The notes under the pieces are model-generated. The model saw only the letters and a list, made by a program, of their open reading frames with translations, had not been told where the DNA came from and ran no database searches. A stretch of 33,245 nt of DNA from a virus. Both the position numbers and the translations under genes were made by a program. Of this stretch, positions 22,040 through 30,379 are shown in pieces. The stretch covers positions 1 through 33,245 of the IMG/VR virus record IMGVR_UViG_3300010883_000209; one strand, 5' to 3'. Position 1 is the stretch's first letter; every line of letters starts with the position of its first letter.

Positions 22040-22564
22040 ATGAGCAAGAAAAATAAGGACAAGAAACGTAAGAGTTCTGATGAGGCACAGTTGAAAGTAG
22101 TTGAAAGCCAAAGTGAAGATGAAGAGCAGGAAGAGGTTGATGATTTATCAGCCGAAGCTTTACTAGCATGGGATGGTGATCTTCAGCAAGTAGAAACGAT
22201 TACACTGAGGAAAAGGGATAATCGTCCTGCTATTGATATTGTTACTCGTAGCTTGGCTCCACGTGAATTTCGTCAAATCGAAGAACAGGCTTCTGATTAT
22301 GAACGAGTTGGTGGTAAGAATGTAAAAGTTGCTGATGACGATAAAAGTTCTAAGCTAATGATATTCAAGGGAGTAAACAGCCCTGATCTTTCATCGAAAC
22401 CACTTCAGCAAAAATTCAACAAAGGTCCTAATCCTGAAGATATAATTGAATATATCTTTGATCAGGGCGACCAAGCCTTGATTATGCTTTCAGTCAACAA
22501 GCTTAGTGGTATGACAGATGATGTCATTACAGAAACAAGGCGACTGGAAAATTTAGGGAAATAG
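22040..22564 (+). CDS. Tail assembly chaperone, unshifted form (XkdN/lambda gpG-like)
   Basis: A 174-residue chaperone that coats the tape measure before tube assembly. The first 45 residues are charged and probably disordered (Lys-rich, then acidic); the remainder is a helical domain (LAPREFRQIEEQASDYERVG; EDIIEYIFDQGDQALIML; DDVITETRRLENLGK). AGGGGTGG precedes the ATG. Its last codons contain a canonical -1 slippery site, so a minority of ribosomes should make a longer protein. Position between tube and tape measure is diagnostic for this gene class. Confidence 0.88.
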   Translation: MSKKNKDKKRKSSDEAQLKVVESQSEDEEQEEVDDLSAEALLAWDGDLQQVETITLRKRDNRPAIDIVTRSLAPREFRQIEEQASDYERVGGKNVKVADDDKSSKLMIFKGVNSPDLSSKPLQQKFNKGPNPEDIIEYIFDQGDQALIMLSVNKLSGMTDDVITETRRLENLGK

Positions 22565-22752
22565 TCGTTGCAAGATTCGACAACGACGAAGAATTTCAAC
22601 GCATAGGCGTAATAGCATACCATTACAACATGCGCCCTCTGAAGGTACTAAGTATCCCAGAGGGCGAACAGGAGTTAATGCTTGTTACAGTTACTAGGGT
22701 TTTAGGGGGCGGCGAAGATGAGCTTTCCCCTACTGATACAGGGACGACTTGA
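22040..22752 (+). CDS. Tail assembly chaperone, -1 frameshift product (gpGT-like)
   Basis: After slippage at A AAT TTA (22549-22555), ribosomes continue in the -1 frame from 22555 to a TGA at 22750-22752, adding about 65 residues: REIVVARFDNDEEFQRIG, YHYNMRPLKVLSIPEGEQ, ELMLVTVTRVL and GGGEDELSPTDTG. The extension reads as real protein, fills the otherwise empty 22565-22717, and overlaps the tape measure start by 35 bases. Frameshifted chaperones at this exact site are conserved in long-tailed phages (lambda G/GT). The total is about 237 residues. There is no independent start with a good ribosome site for the extension. Confidence 0.85.
22549..22587 (+). promoter_or_regulatory. -1 programmed frameshift signal
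   Basis: The heptamer A AAT TTA is in the correct phase (X XXY YYZ), with zero-frame codons AAT TTA re-pairing as AAA TTT. The zero-frame stop TAG follows at 22562. Eight bases after the heptamer, GTCGTTG (22564-22570) pairs perfectly with CAACGAC (22581-22587) around a 10-base loop, a plausible stimulatory hairpin at the usual distance. The same heptamer is known from Rous sarcoma virus gag-pol. Confidence 0.85.
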
Positions 22753-25033
22753 ATCGTTAGGTGTAACGACGGGCTTTCAGAATATAGCCCGTAGTGCAAC
22801 AGCGGTAGGTAGAACGTTCCAAAATATAAACGCTAACGCTATGGCTGCTCGTAGATCAACCGAGCAATTAGCTGCGTCTTCTATTGCTGCCCAAAGTGCT
22901 GCTGTTAGGCAAATGAGAGGTCCTGGTGGAAGATTTGGTAGTGGTTTTGGTGTTGGTTCTTCTGAGAATCCAACAGCAGGAGGATCCTTTGGCTCAAGAG
23001 CGCAAGCTGCTGATGCTCTTGAAAATATAAGGAAGTATAATGGTGTATTAGGACAGACTGTACAAAATCAAGAGAAACTTGCGAAGGCGACTAAAAAGTC
23101 AACTAATGCTAATAGAAGACAAGGCGTTAGTTTCTTCCAACTATTGTCACTGATGGCTAAATTCGGTATAGCCATGCAGATCATTTCCCTTCCAGGTAAA
23201 ATCATTAGTGGATTCATGTCGATTGTTAAAGCTGGAGTTGCGTTTGAAAAGGGGATGGCTGACATCAACTCTTTGGTTAGAATGTCCACAGAAGATGTTA
23301 GTAGATTGGGAGTGGCCCTACAGAGGGTAGCAATCGAGACTGGGGCTGCTGGCGACTTGGTGAAAGCTGGTAAGGAAGCTGCATCTTCTATTGATGCTGT
23401 TGTGCTTTCAAAAGCGCAAGAAATTGAAGGTGTAGTTGGTAGACTATCTGCTGAGGCATCAACAATCCGTGACATGGTTCAGCTCGCCGCAGAAGTTTCA
23501 GTCGCTGGTGGCAATATCCCAATTGAGGATACGATCAAAGCTGTCTCCAAGATTATGGCTGCATTTGGTATCACAACCAGACAAGCTAGAGAAGAGATGG
23601 ATGTATTCTTCAACACAGTTGACTTGGGACAGATTACTGCTCAGGAGTTGACTGGTAGTATTGGTGAGATAGCTGGCTCAATGGCTCAGTTGTTTAGCCT
23701 AGACCCAAGGAAAGCAAGAGACGAGTTTAGAAAGACAATGGCTGTGTTCTCGGCCATGACCCAGACACTTGGACCTAGGGAGTCAGCTACCGGCCTTCGC
23801 AACATGATCAAGAACTTCCAGGCACCCTCTAAGGAAGTTAGAAGGTTCACGAAAGAACTTGAAGCGTATGGTGTACAAATTTCATTGAATGATGTTATAT
23901 CTAATGGTTTCGCTAATACTATTAAGGAAACATTTAGAGGACTTGGTCCTCATGGAGTCGTGGTTAATGACCTTGTTAGAGAGCAGAAAGAACGTGGTAA
24001 GTTAGTTGATCTTCAGGTAGAGGAGAACTTTAGGATGTCAGAAAGTGCAAGGTTGTACGGTGTTCTGATGCCTAACGTAAGAGGCTTTAGGGGAATGATT
24101 GCTGGTTTGGTACAGGAAGGTAGAACCATGAACGAATTCCTTGAAACCTTTGAGACTAGTTCTGGGGCGATGGACCGAGCGTTAGATATCAACTCGGATA
24201 CAGTCACTAACTTGGGTGAGAGATTTAAGTCCATAATTAATACAATCAAAGTAGGCTTATTTGATAGCTTAAGAAAGCCTATTTCTGATGGTCTTTCGAT
24301 GGTCAATAAATGGCTTGACACCATTATCAAAACTGAACAATTCCAGAGTGCTTCATTCACTGAGAAATTTGGGATGCTGTTTGATGGAATAGGTGCTGCT
24401 GCTCAGCATTGGATGGATAGTGGTGGTTCAGATCAGATAAAACAAGTATTTGAGAAAATAAGCGGAGTAGCTATTTCTGTCTTAAACAAGACAGTATTTA
24501 ATCCCAAATTCATTGACGCTGTAGTACAGATTGGTGTCGCTATGGGTAGGGGTATATTGAAGGGAATGGCTTCGGGTGCTCTTGATGCCATTACTCCAGG
24601 TATGCTTACCAAAGAATCAGGCGATAAACACCGAGACGCAATGGCACGGAACCGAGCAGCTATCAATCTACAGTATTTAGAAGGTCTCTCATACGGTGAC
24701 GCACTGAGAGAAGTGGATCGACGGGCTAATATAAAAGAACAAAATGAATTTGGTCAGGCGTCGCATAATGAAAATCTCAGGTTAAGTGGTGCTTCTTTGC
24801 TTGGTGCTGTTGCTGCTGAGCCAGGAAAAGCAGGAATAGTATTACAAATCGACAATATTTCCATAGGTGGTCCAGGTACTAATATGGGGAATGCAGAAAC
24901 TCAAGCACAAGTTGAAGAAGTGGCTGCATATCTTGCTGAAGAGTTTCAGCGAAAGGTAAGCGATGTAGATATGAGTGCGGTTGAAGATGCTGCTGCTGCT
25001 ACTACTAGAGCAGGAGGGGTGGTACTACCCTAA
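22718..25033 (+). CDS. Tail tape measure protein
   Basis: A 771-residue protein that fixes tail length and is ejected ahead of the DNA. It starts in a helical, Ala-rich segment (GFQNIARSATAVGRTFQNIN), has Gly/Ser-rich linkers (GPGGRFGSGFGVGSSENPTA), a hydrophobic stretch around residues 145-175 (FQLLSLMAKFGIAMQIISLP), and a TP901-type tape-measure core (VAFEKGMADINSLVRMSTED, then VSVAGGNIPIEDTIKAVSKI). At about 1.5 Å per residue it predicts a tail near 115 nm. No lysozyme or peptidase domain is visible. The start lies inside the -1 extension of the chaperone, preceded by GGGGGCGGCG. Confidence 0.92.
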   Translation: MSFPLLIQGRLESLGVTTGFQNIARSATAVGRTFQNINANAMAARRSTEQLAASSIAAQSAAVRQMRGPGGRFGSGFGVGSSENPTAGGSFGSRAQAADALENIRKYNGVLGQTVQNQEKLAKATKKSTNANRRQGVSFFQLLSLMAKFGIAMQIISLPGKIISGFMSIVKAGVAFEKGMADINSLVRMSTEDVSRLGVALQRVAIETGAAGDLVKAGKEAASSIDAVVLSKAQEIEGVVGRLSAEASTIRDMVQLAAEVSVAGGNIPIEDTIKAVSKIMAAFGITTRQAREEMDVFFNTVDLGQITAQELTGSIGEIAGSMAQLFSLDPRKARDEFRKTMAVFSAMTQTLGPRESATGLRNMIKNFQAPSKEVRRFTKELEAYGVQISLNDVISNGFANTIKETFRGLGPHGVVVNDLVREQKERGKLVDLQVEENFRMSESARLYGVLMPNVRGFRGMIAGLVQEGRTMNEFLETFETSSGAMDRALDINSDTVTNLGERFKSIINTIKVGLFDSLRKPISDGLSMVNKWLDTIIKTEQFQSASFTEKFGMLFDGIGAAAQHWMDSGGSDQIKQVFEKISGVAISVLNKTVFNPKFIDAVVQIGVAMGRGILKGMASGALDAITPGMLTKESGDKHRDAMARNRAAINLQYLEGLSYGDALREVDRRANIKEQNEFGQASHNENLRLSGASLLGAVAAEPGKAGIVLQIDNISIGGPGTNMGNAETQAQVEEVAAYLAEEFQRKVSDVDMSAVEDAAAATTRAGGVVLP

Positions 25034-25704
25034 TGCCTTTTAAGAAAGATGTCACTATCGCATTGATGGTTCCTTTCCATCTTGGGGGTTATTCGTATCA
25101 AGAGATACCAGTTAATCCTAATCGTATTTCGTTTACCACAGGACACCGTGTAATACGACCTACGGTACTAGGTATAGGCGAGTTAAATCAAGTAGGTCCT
25201 AGAAAGCTTAAAACCATTGTCTGGTCGTCCCATTTTCCAGAGTTTACAGATACTTACGTTAATTACCCGGCAAGTAGTTTGCAAACGCCTAAATGGTGGA
25301 AAGATCGCTTTGAGGGATATCAGCATAAACCTCTAACTCTGGCTATAACAAATATAGGATTAATTGAAGTTACGCTGGATAGTTTTCTATGGGATTATGG
25401 TGGTAGGACTGGTAAAGATATAAACTATGAGGTTAGATTCTCTGAGTACAAACAGGTTGTTATTAGATCAATTGATACTAAGGAATTAGTTTCATCTCCC
25501 AATATGCCTGTTAATGCTTTTTCTTTTGTACCAACAAAATACATTGAATATAAGCTTAAAGAAGGTGATACATTACAAGCATTATCTTTCAGATATACAA
25601 TAAATAGATACACGATTTTAGATATCAATAAAATTACGAACTTTGATTCATTTGAAGTAGGACAGATAATTAAATTGCCTCTCCTACCCACTTCGAAATG
25701 GTAA
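25033..25704 (+). CDS. LysM baseplate hub protein (XkdP-like)
   Basis: A 223-residue protein linking tail tube and hub. Residues 1-150 form a beta-rich domain beginning FKKDVTIALMVPFHLGGYSY and including FTTGHRVIRPTVLG. Residues 172-216 are a LysM domain (YKLKEGDTLQALSFRYTINR; VGQIIKLP), which in this family helps the tail tip meet peptidoglycan or packs in the hub. The start overlaps the tape measure stop (TAATG), and the end overlaps the next gene by seven bases. Length is close to XkdP. Confidence 0.88.
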   Translation: MPFKKDVTIALMVPFHLGGYSYQEIPVNPNRISFTTGHRVIRPTVLGIGELNQVGPRKLKTIVWSSHFPEFTDTYVNYPASSLQTPKWWKDRFEGYQHKPLTLAITNIGLIEVTLDSFLWDYGGRTGKDINYEVRFSEYKQVVIRSIDTKELVSSPNMPVNAFSFVPTKYIEYKLKEGDTLQALSFRYTINRYTILDINKITNFDSFEVGQIIKLPLLPTSKW

Positions 25705-26858
25705 GAGCCGAAGTACTCTCCAAATTCAAAATCATCTTGCAGAAGCGAGATGGTACTGGATCATATATTCTATTCGATCCTGCTAAGGAGAACGCTAGTA
25801 TAGTTGAAAGTATTAACTACACTGGAACTATCGACACGCCAGTAGTGGATGCTTCTTTAATTGTTCGTGACGTTGGTTCTAATTTCATAAGTAATGGTGA
25901 TAAGGTTTATTTAGTTGGTCCTATACCAACATTTGAAGGAACTGAGAAACAACAAGAAATACATGTCTTTTATGTATTAGAACGGGTTAATAATTCTGAA
26001 CGCGCTAATGTAACTTTTGAATTAAGGAATGGTGCTCATTGGATTACATCATCTTTATATTGGCTAAAACTAGAATTTAATGAAAGTGTTTCTCAATTCA
26101 TAAAAAGAACTACTAGAAGTCACGACGTTCCAGTATCATCTATAGTTAGAATCCCTTTCCAACCTAGTCCTGAGCTTTTTCAGAATACAACATTGCATGA
26201 TGCTTGGGTAAAAGTCCTTGCTATGGCTACGATAGATACTGGCATAAGTTATCGAATAAGATGGGATTCTGTAGGTCTAGTTGTAGAGGAAGTTCTTGTT
26301 CCTAGAAGAGCATGGTGGTTTGAAATAGATGAAGCTAGTAGTCGTAATAATATGATTAGGACTATCCGTACTCAATCTATACTAGATTCTTCATTCCTGA
26401 ACGAATTAGTAGGTGTCATCCCTCCTGGTAATAGTGCTGTTGCAAGTGATGATGCAGAAGAAAGTCTTGATGTAGTTAGAACTGTGGTTGCCACTAATGC
26501 TAATAGTGTTAGAAAATTTGGTCTATTTAGGAAACAAGTTAATGTTTCAACATGGGGTGACACACAAGAAATTAATCGCCGTCTAAAATTTATGTTAGAA
26601 GATGGTTCTGAAAAAGATACTGTAGCATTTGAAACTCTTGCATTAAATAATATCATCCCTATGGATAGAATATATATAAGTCACAAGCAATTAGATATTC
26701 TTGGACAATATTATGTAACTAGTGTGAAAACTACTATTGATTATAGTGGGTTTTTAACTAGAATTTCTTGTAAGAGAAGAATTGGTGTTTCACAATCTGT
26801 TAAAGATCAGATGAATAAGTCTGACAATACCCCTGATGCAATTCATGGTGATGGATAA
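25698..26858 (+). CDS. Baseplate hub protein (XkdQ-like)
   Basis: A 386-residue hub subunit of the T4 gp27/Mu gp44 class. Typical segments are SINYTGTIDTPVVDASLIVR near the start, GDKVYLVGP, HVFYVLERVNNSERANVTFE, SQFIKRTTRSHDVPVSSIVR, and late YVTSVKTTIDYSGFLTRISC. The short segment LEFNESVSQFIKR introduces the usual kinked helix. It would form a trimeric ring at the end of the tube on which the spike sits. It starts within the last codons of the LysM gene. Confidence 0.85.
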   Translation: MVRAEVLSKFKIILQKRDGTGSYILFDPAKENASIVESINYTGTIDTPVVDASLIVRDVGSNFISNGDKVYLVGPIPTFEGTEKQQEIHVFYVLERVNNSERANVTFELRNGAHWITSSLYWLKLEFNESVSQFIKRTTRSHDVPVSSIVRIPFQPSPELFQNTTLHDAWVKVLAMATIDTGISYRIRWDSVGLVVEEVLVPRRAWWFEIDEASSRNNMIRTIRTQSILDSSFLNELVGVIPPGNSAVASDDAEESLDVVRTVVATNANSVRKFGLFRKQVNVSTWGDTQEINRRLKFMLEDGSEKDTVAFETLALNNIIPMDRIYISHKQLDILGQYYVTSVKTTIDYSGFLTRISCKRRIGVSQSVKDQMNKSDNTPDAIHGDG

Positions 26859-26860
26859 TC

Positions 26861-27568
26861 ATGAGTCTTACTACAGATAAATTACTTAGAGCAATAGACA
26901 CTAGAATAGATGAGCGTATAACATCTCGTGGTGTACCTCATCTTGGAAAAGTATTATCAGTATCATCCACAGAATTAGAAATAAAGATGTTGGATGTATA
27001 TTCAGGAGATGCTGATAATCCCAATGTCATTCTTAAGTATTCAGAGGGTTTCTTTTTAACTCCTACACTGGCTACATTCGCCGTCGATGAATTTGTATTA
27101 CTCCAGCCTGTAGGTAGAAAATTCTTGGTACAAAGAATTGCTAATGTAGCAGATAACTTTGTACCTAAACTTGATACAGTAATTGCAAAGACAGCAGACG
27201 AAACTGTTAATAACTCTAATGTACTTCAGAATGATAATCATTTTCTTTTTACAGCTAAAGCAAATACTATCTACTTAGTCGATATGATTTTGCTATTTAA
27301 TAATCCAGGTGTGCAGGTTTCTAAATACTTTTGGAGTCTTCCTTCTGGAACAGCAAATGGTCTTTCTTATATAGAAGATGTAATTGGTCAATACGTTAAT
27401 GTTAGTAGGAATTTTACATCTGCTGGTAAAGATATGCTAAGTGGAACATGGACATTACAAATTGGTATAACTGCCGGACCAGTTAATTTTCAATGGGCAC
27501 AGAGCGTTGCTGAAGTAGTAAATCTTGATATGTTGACTGGTTCTATTATGAGAGTAAGAGAAGTATAA
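26861..27568 (+). CDS. Baseplate spike-like protein with C-terminal appendage domain
   Basis: A 235-residue protein in the XkdR/gpV position. Residues about 1-95 look like a small OB-type domain (HLGKVLSVSSTELEIKMLDV; FVLLQPVGRKFLVQRI). Residues about 105-235 form a separate beta domain found in various virion proteins: VIAKTADETVNNSNVLQNDN, FTAKANTIYLVDMILLFNNP, ending NFQWAQSVAEVVNLDMLTGS. The second part is probably a carbohydrate-contacting or decorating domain. Joining the two is unusual for the short XkdR-type protein. The next gene overlaps by one base. Confidence 0.65.
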   Translation: MSLTTDKLLRAIDTRIDERITSRGVPHLGKVLSVSSTELEIKMLDVYSGDADNPNVILKYSEGFFLTPTLATFAVDEFVLLQPVGRKFLVQRIANVADNFVPKLDTVIAKTADETVNNSNVLQNDNHFLFTAKANTIYLVDMILLFNNPGVQVSKYFWSLPSGTANGLSYIEDVIGQYVNVSRNFTSAGKDMLSGTWTLQIGITAGPVNFQWAQSVAEVVNLDMLTGSIMRVREV

Positions 27569-28023
27569 TGACAAGTCTTCTTCCTTCAGTATCGCTTAGC
27601 CCGACTCCTTTTGATGTTGCGGATTTTGATACTGAGCTAGTGGTAGAATTTGATAAATCCGTTGTATTTGACTTCGATACAGGGGAATATCCTCTCGAAG
27701 GTGGGAACCTAAGATTTGTCACTGAACGAGATAATGTGATACAATGGATACGGATGGCATTGCAGACACAGGCTAGAGCTTATGCCATTTATTCAAACGG
27801 ATATGGTTCAGAATTAATAGGTGTTCTTGGTAAAGGTGTTGCCGCTTCTCTTATTCCAGATATGTTAAACCAATTTATTAATCAAACTCTCTTAAGTGAT
27901 GATAGGATAATCAGTGTTGAAACTGAAAATATTGTCCATACAGATGATTATGCGACGGCTGATTTAACCGTGACATTAACCAATACAGAGATTATTGTAT
28001 TGTCAGAAAGCTGGAAATTCTAA
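27568..28023 (+). CDS. Baseplate wedge protein (XkdS/gp25-like)
   Basis: A 151-residue protein of the DUF2634/gp25 class, forming the sheath-proximal part of the baseplate wedge. Signature segments are KSVVFDFDTGEYPLEGGNLR, then DNVIQWIRMALQTQARAYAI with YSNGYGSELIG, which is the hallmark of this family. The length agrees with XkdS. It overlaps both neighbours by one base and precedes baseplate J as in PBSX. Confidence 0.87.
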   Translation: MTSLLPSVSLSPTPFDVADFDTELVVEFDKSVVFDFDTGEYPLEGGNLRFVTERDNVIQWIRMALQTQARAYAIYSNGYGSELIGVLGKGVAASLIPDMLNQFINQTLLSDDRIISVETENIVHTDDYATADLTVTLTNTEIIVLSESWKF

Positions 28024-29390
28024 TGGTATTAGCAGTCACTAGGTCAATACCAGTAACGGGGCGATTTGGCGAATCTACTCCTATTACGATAACAGGCACT
28101 GATTTTACTTCACCTGCTTCTGTCGTAATACAGGGACTCGTTGATATAGATGCAGAGAATGTTGTAGTCGTTAGTGCTACATCCATTACATGCTTAGTCC
28201 CTGCTACATTAGATAATGGTTCTTATGGTGTCGAAGTAACTTCAGGTGGAAATACAGCCTCCGCTAGTAATTCGTTCATTGTAGTTCCAGGATTACCAGC
28301 AAAGCCATTTGAGCGAGAATCATTTGCTAATATAATTAATCGGGTAATGAGTAGGCTACCCGATGGTTATGATAAACGAGAAGGTTCATCGTTTTACAAT
28401 ATACTATCTCCTATGGTTATGGAGATAGCAGATGTTTGGACACGAATGGATCAAGCAATAGATCTTGCGTTTGTACCTACATCAGAAGGTATTTACTTAG
28501 ATCTTGCTGCTGTGCAGTTTGGAATATCAAGACAATCTGCTGTCAAAGCTACAGGCGAAGTGAGTTTTGTATCATCCGCTGCAACAACTGTTCCAGCAGG
28601 AACACAGGTTAGCACTACGGCAGCGCCCGGTGGTACCCCGATAGTATTCGAGACAGGGGCAGCGGTGGTCATAGCATCTGCTACTACAACTGCGATTGCT
28701 ATTACTGCGGTAATAGCCGGTACCGCTGGTAACGTCGCTGCTACGACGATAAATAGACTTGTCGGTACAGTGAATAACATCTCATCCGTTAGTAACGTCG
28801 CTGTTACTGCGATTGGTGCAGACGAGGAGACGGACGAAGAACTGCGATCTAGAACTTTGACAATCGTAAGACAACCTAGTCACGGTGGTAACATCGGAGA
28901 TTACTTGCGATGGGGTAAGGAAGCAAGTCCTGATATTGGTAAGGTAGGAGTATATCCACTACATGCTGGAAATGGTACGGTACAGGTCTTGATCTTAACT
29001 AGATCTGGAAGTATACCTAGTGCTGCATTGATACAGACAGTTCAAGATTACATTGATCCTGTTGCACCGGCGACTACAGGTAAGAGTCCTATTGGAGCAA
29101 CTGTGACAGTCGCGGCTCCTAGTGCTATTGTAATAACTGTTGATGTAACATTATCTGTTCTTCCTGGCTTTACTAATTCAGAAGTAATTGCTGCGGCAGA
29201 TACTGCAATTGATGCTTATGTAGATTCTCTTGCTATAGGAGCAGACGTAACCTTCCATGGAATGGCAACAGCTATCATGGCTGTACCAGGAGTAAATACA
29301 ATATCAGTGTATTCTGTTAATGCAGGAACCGCTGATATTGTAATAGCTGCAAATCAATATTCAACTAATGGCGCACATACAGTAGATTAG
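28023..29390 (+). CDS. Baseplate J-like protein (XkdT) with N-terminal TIG/Ig domain
   Basis: A 455-residue wedge protein. Residues about 95-455 are baseplate J-like: FANIINRVMSRLPDGYDKRE, SPMVMEIADVWTRMDQAIDL, EGIYLDLAAVQFGISRQSA, VPAGTQVSTTAAPGG, ADEETDEELRSR, and a C-terminal domain with PVAPATTGKSPIGATVTVAA. Residues about 8-88 form an extra IPT/TIG-like Ig domain (TGRFGESTPITITGTDFTSP; ATLDNGSYGVEVTSGGN), which standard XkdT proteins lack. The addition probably projects from the baseplate rim. Confidence 0.88.
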   Translation: MVLAVTRSIPVTGRFGESTPITITGTDFTSPASVVIQGLVDIDAENVVVVSATSITCLVPATLDNGSYGVEVTSGGNTASASNSFIVVPGLPAKPFERESFANIINRVMSRLPDGYDKREGSSFYNILSPMVMEIADVWTRMDQAIDLAFVPTSEGIYLDLAAVQFGISRQSAVKATGEVSFVSSAATTVPAGTQVSTTAAPGGTPIVFETGAAVVIASATTTAIAITAVIAGTAGNVAATTINRLVGTVNNISSVSNVAVTAIGADEETDEELRSRTLTIVRQPSHGGNIGDYLRWGKEASPDIGKVGVYPLHAGNGTVQVLILTRSGSIPSAALIQTVQDYIDPVAPATTGKSPIGATVTVAAPSAIVITVDVTLSVLPGFTNSEVIAAADTAIDAYVDSLAIGADVTFHGMATAIMAVPGVNTISVYSVNAGTADIVIAANQYSTNGAHTVD

Positions 29391-29399
29391 GATTTAATT

Positions 29400-29714
29400 A
29401 TGGCATTACCTGAAGTCGGTATAGAAGTAGCAATAGCTAATCTTGTGGAAACTACCATTGTCACGCATACTGGTGTAGCTGGTACTTTCTTGCGAGGAAT
29501 TAGTGGATATGGTGGAGATGCAGCAGAATTGCTTCTTAAAGTAGATGGGACAGTTATTCATGTTCATTCTATTGAAGAAGCTGCTGCAAATGAGAATAAA
29601 CCATTCAATAGTCCATTTACACCATATGCTCTTGTAGGTGCAGAAACAGTAATTCTTACAGTAACAAGATTAGAAACCACGGCGACATTTAACTTCCGAG
29701 GCGTAATCTACTAA
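29400..29714 (+). CDS. Hypothetical baseplate-associated protein
   Basis: A 104-residue protein inserted between baseplate J and the DUF2313 protein, genes that are usually adjacent. The sequence is beta-rich (ELLLKVDGTVIHVHSIEEAA; VILTVTRLETTATFNFRGVI) with the pattern of a jelly-roll or Ig-like decorator. TAGGA stands nine bases before the ATG. No family is recognised. An accessory baseplate or fibre-attachment part is likely from position. Confidence 0.55.
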   Translation: MALPEVGIEVAIANLVETTIVTHTGVAGTFLRGISGYGGDAAELLLKVDGTVIHVHSIEEAAANENKPFNSPFTPYALVGAETVILTVTRLETTATFNFRGVIY

Positions 29715-30370
29715 TGGCTGATACGATTGTACAACAAAGTCTATCAGGTGTAGAGGCTGTTAATACTCAACCTGACCACTTTGATCGCATGATGCAGTTG
29801 CTTCCTAATGAATATTGGGAATCTAGTGTATTGAAAGCTATTTTTCGTGCAGTCTTGCCTGAACTTGAAATGTTAATTGCATTTGCTAAGACTCAGGAAG
29901 CTGAATCAGATACACAAAATCAACAGTATCTAGATAATGAAATTGGTTGGGGTTATGAGAAACTAGCTAATCAGTTCTATGCTATGTCAGCTAATAAGCT
30001 CTTAGAGGAATGGAAGTTTGTTGTCGATGTACAGAGCGGTGATTCTACATACATTGAAACTAGGAACCGACTAAAGCTGATATTAACACCTAATCAAACT
30101 AACTCGGAAGGCGATCTGGCAGCAGAGTTACTCCCAGAAGGTACGCTAATCGTTCTTACAGAAGATATAGCTAACTACACAATCCAGGTAACTATTGATG
30201 TTCCTACAGCAGCTATGGCTAACGCTGTCGCTGAAAGAATAAATAGAATAAGACCATCGCATTTAGGTGGAACAGTAGAAGCATTTGCTTTTCTTATAGG
30301 TGATGGACATCTTATAGGTGATGGAAAAGTAATTGGTCTTTCAAGTACATTGGGTGGAATAACGATTTAA
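29714..30370 (+). CDS. Baseplate protein, DUF2313-like (XkdU/YmfQ)
   Basis: A 218-residue protein following baseplate J, as in PBSX, where it joins wedge to fibre network. Typical features are HFDRMMQLLPNEYWESSVLK, LEMLIAFAKTQEAESDTQNQ, the LDNEIGWGYEKL turn, and TYIETRNRLKLILTPNQTNS, with YTIQVTIDVP near the end. The last 35 residues, IGDGHLIGDGKVIGLSSTLG, form a Gly-rich tail with a small repeat (IGDG-x-(L/V)-IG) that could anchor the following fibre gene. Confidence 0.75.
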   Translation: MADTIVQQSLSGVEAVNTQPDHFDRMMQLLPNEYWESSVLKAIFRAVLPELEMLIAFAKTQEAESDTQNQQYLDNEIGWGYEKLANQFYAMSANKLLEEWKFVVDVQSGDSTYIETRNRLKLILTPNQTNSEGDLAAELLPEGTLIVLTEDIANYTIQVTIDVPTAAMANAVAERINRIRPSHLGGTVEAFAFLIGDGHLIGDGKVIGLSSTLGGITI

Positions 30371-30379
30371 GGAGGTATT

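Noticed and set aside
22556-22562. Frameshift at GGGAAAT, resembling the lambda GGGAAAG site
   Set aside because: The zero-frame codons are GGG AAA, so the heptamer is out of phase; A AAT TTA just upstream is in phase.
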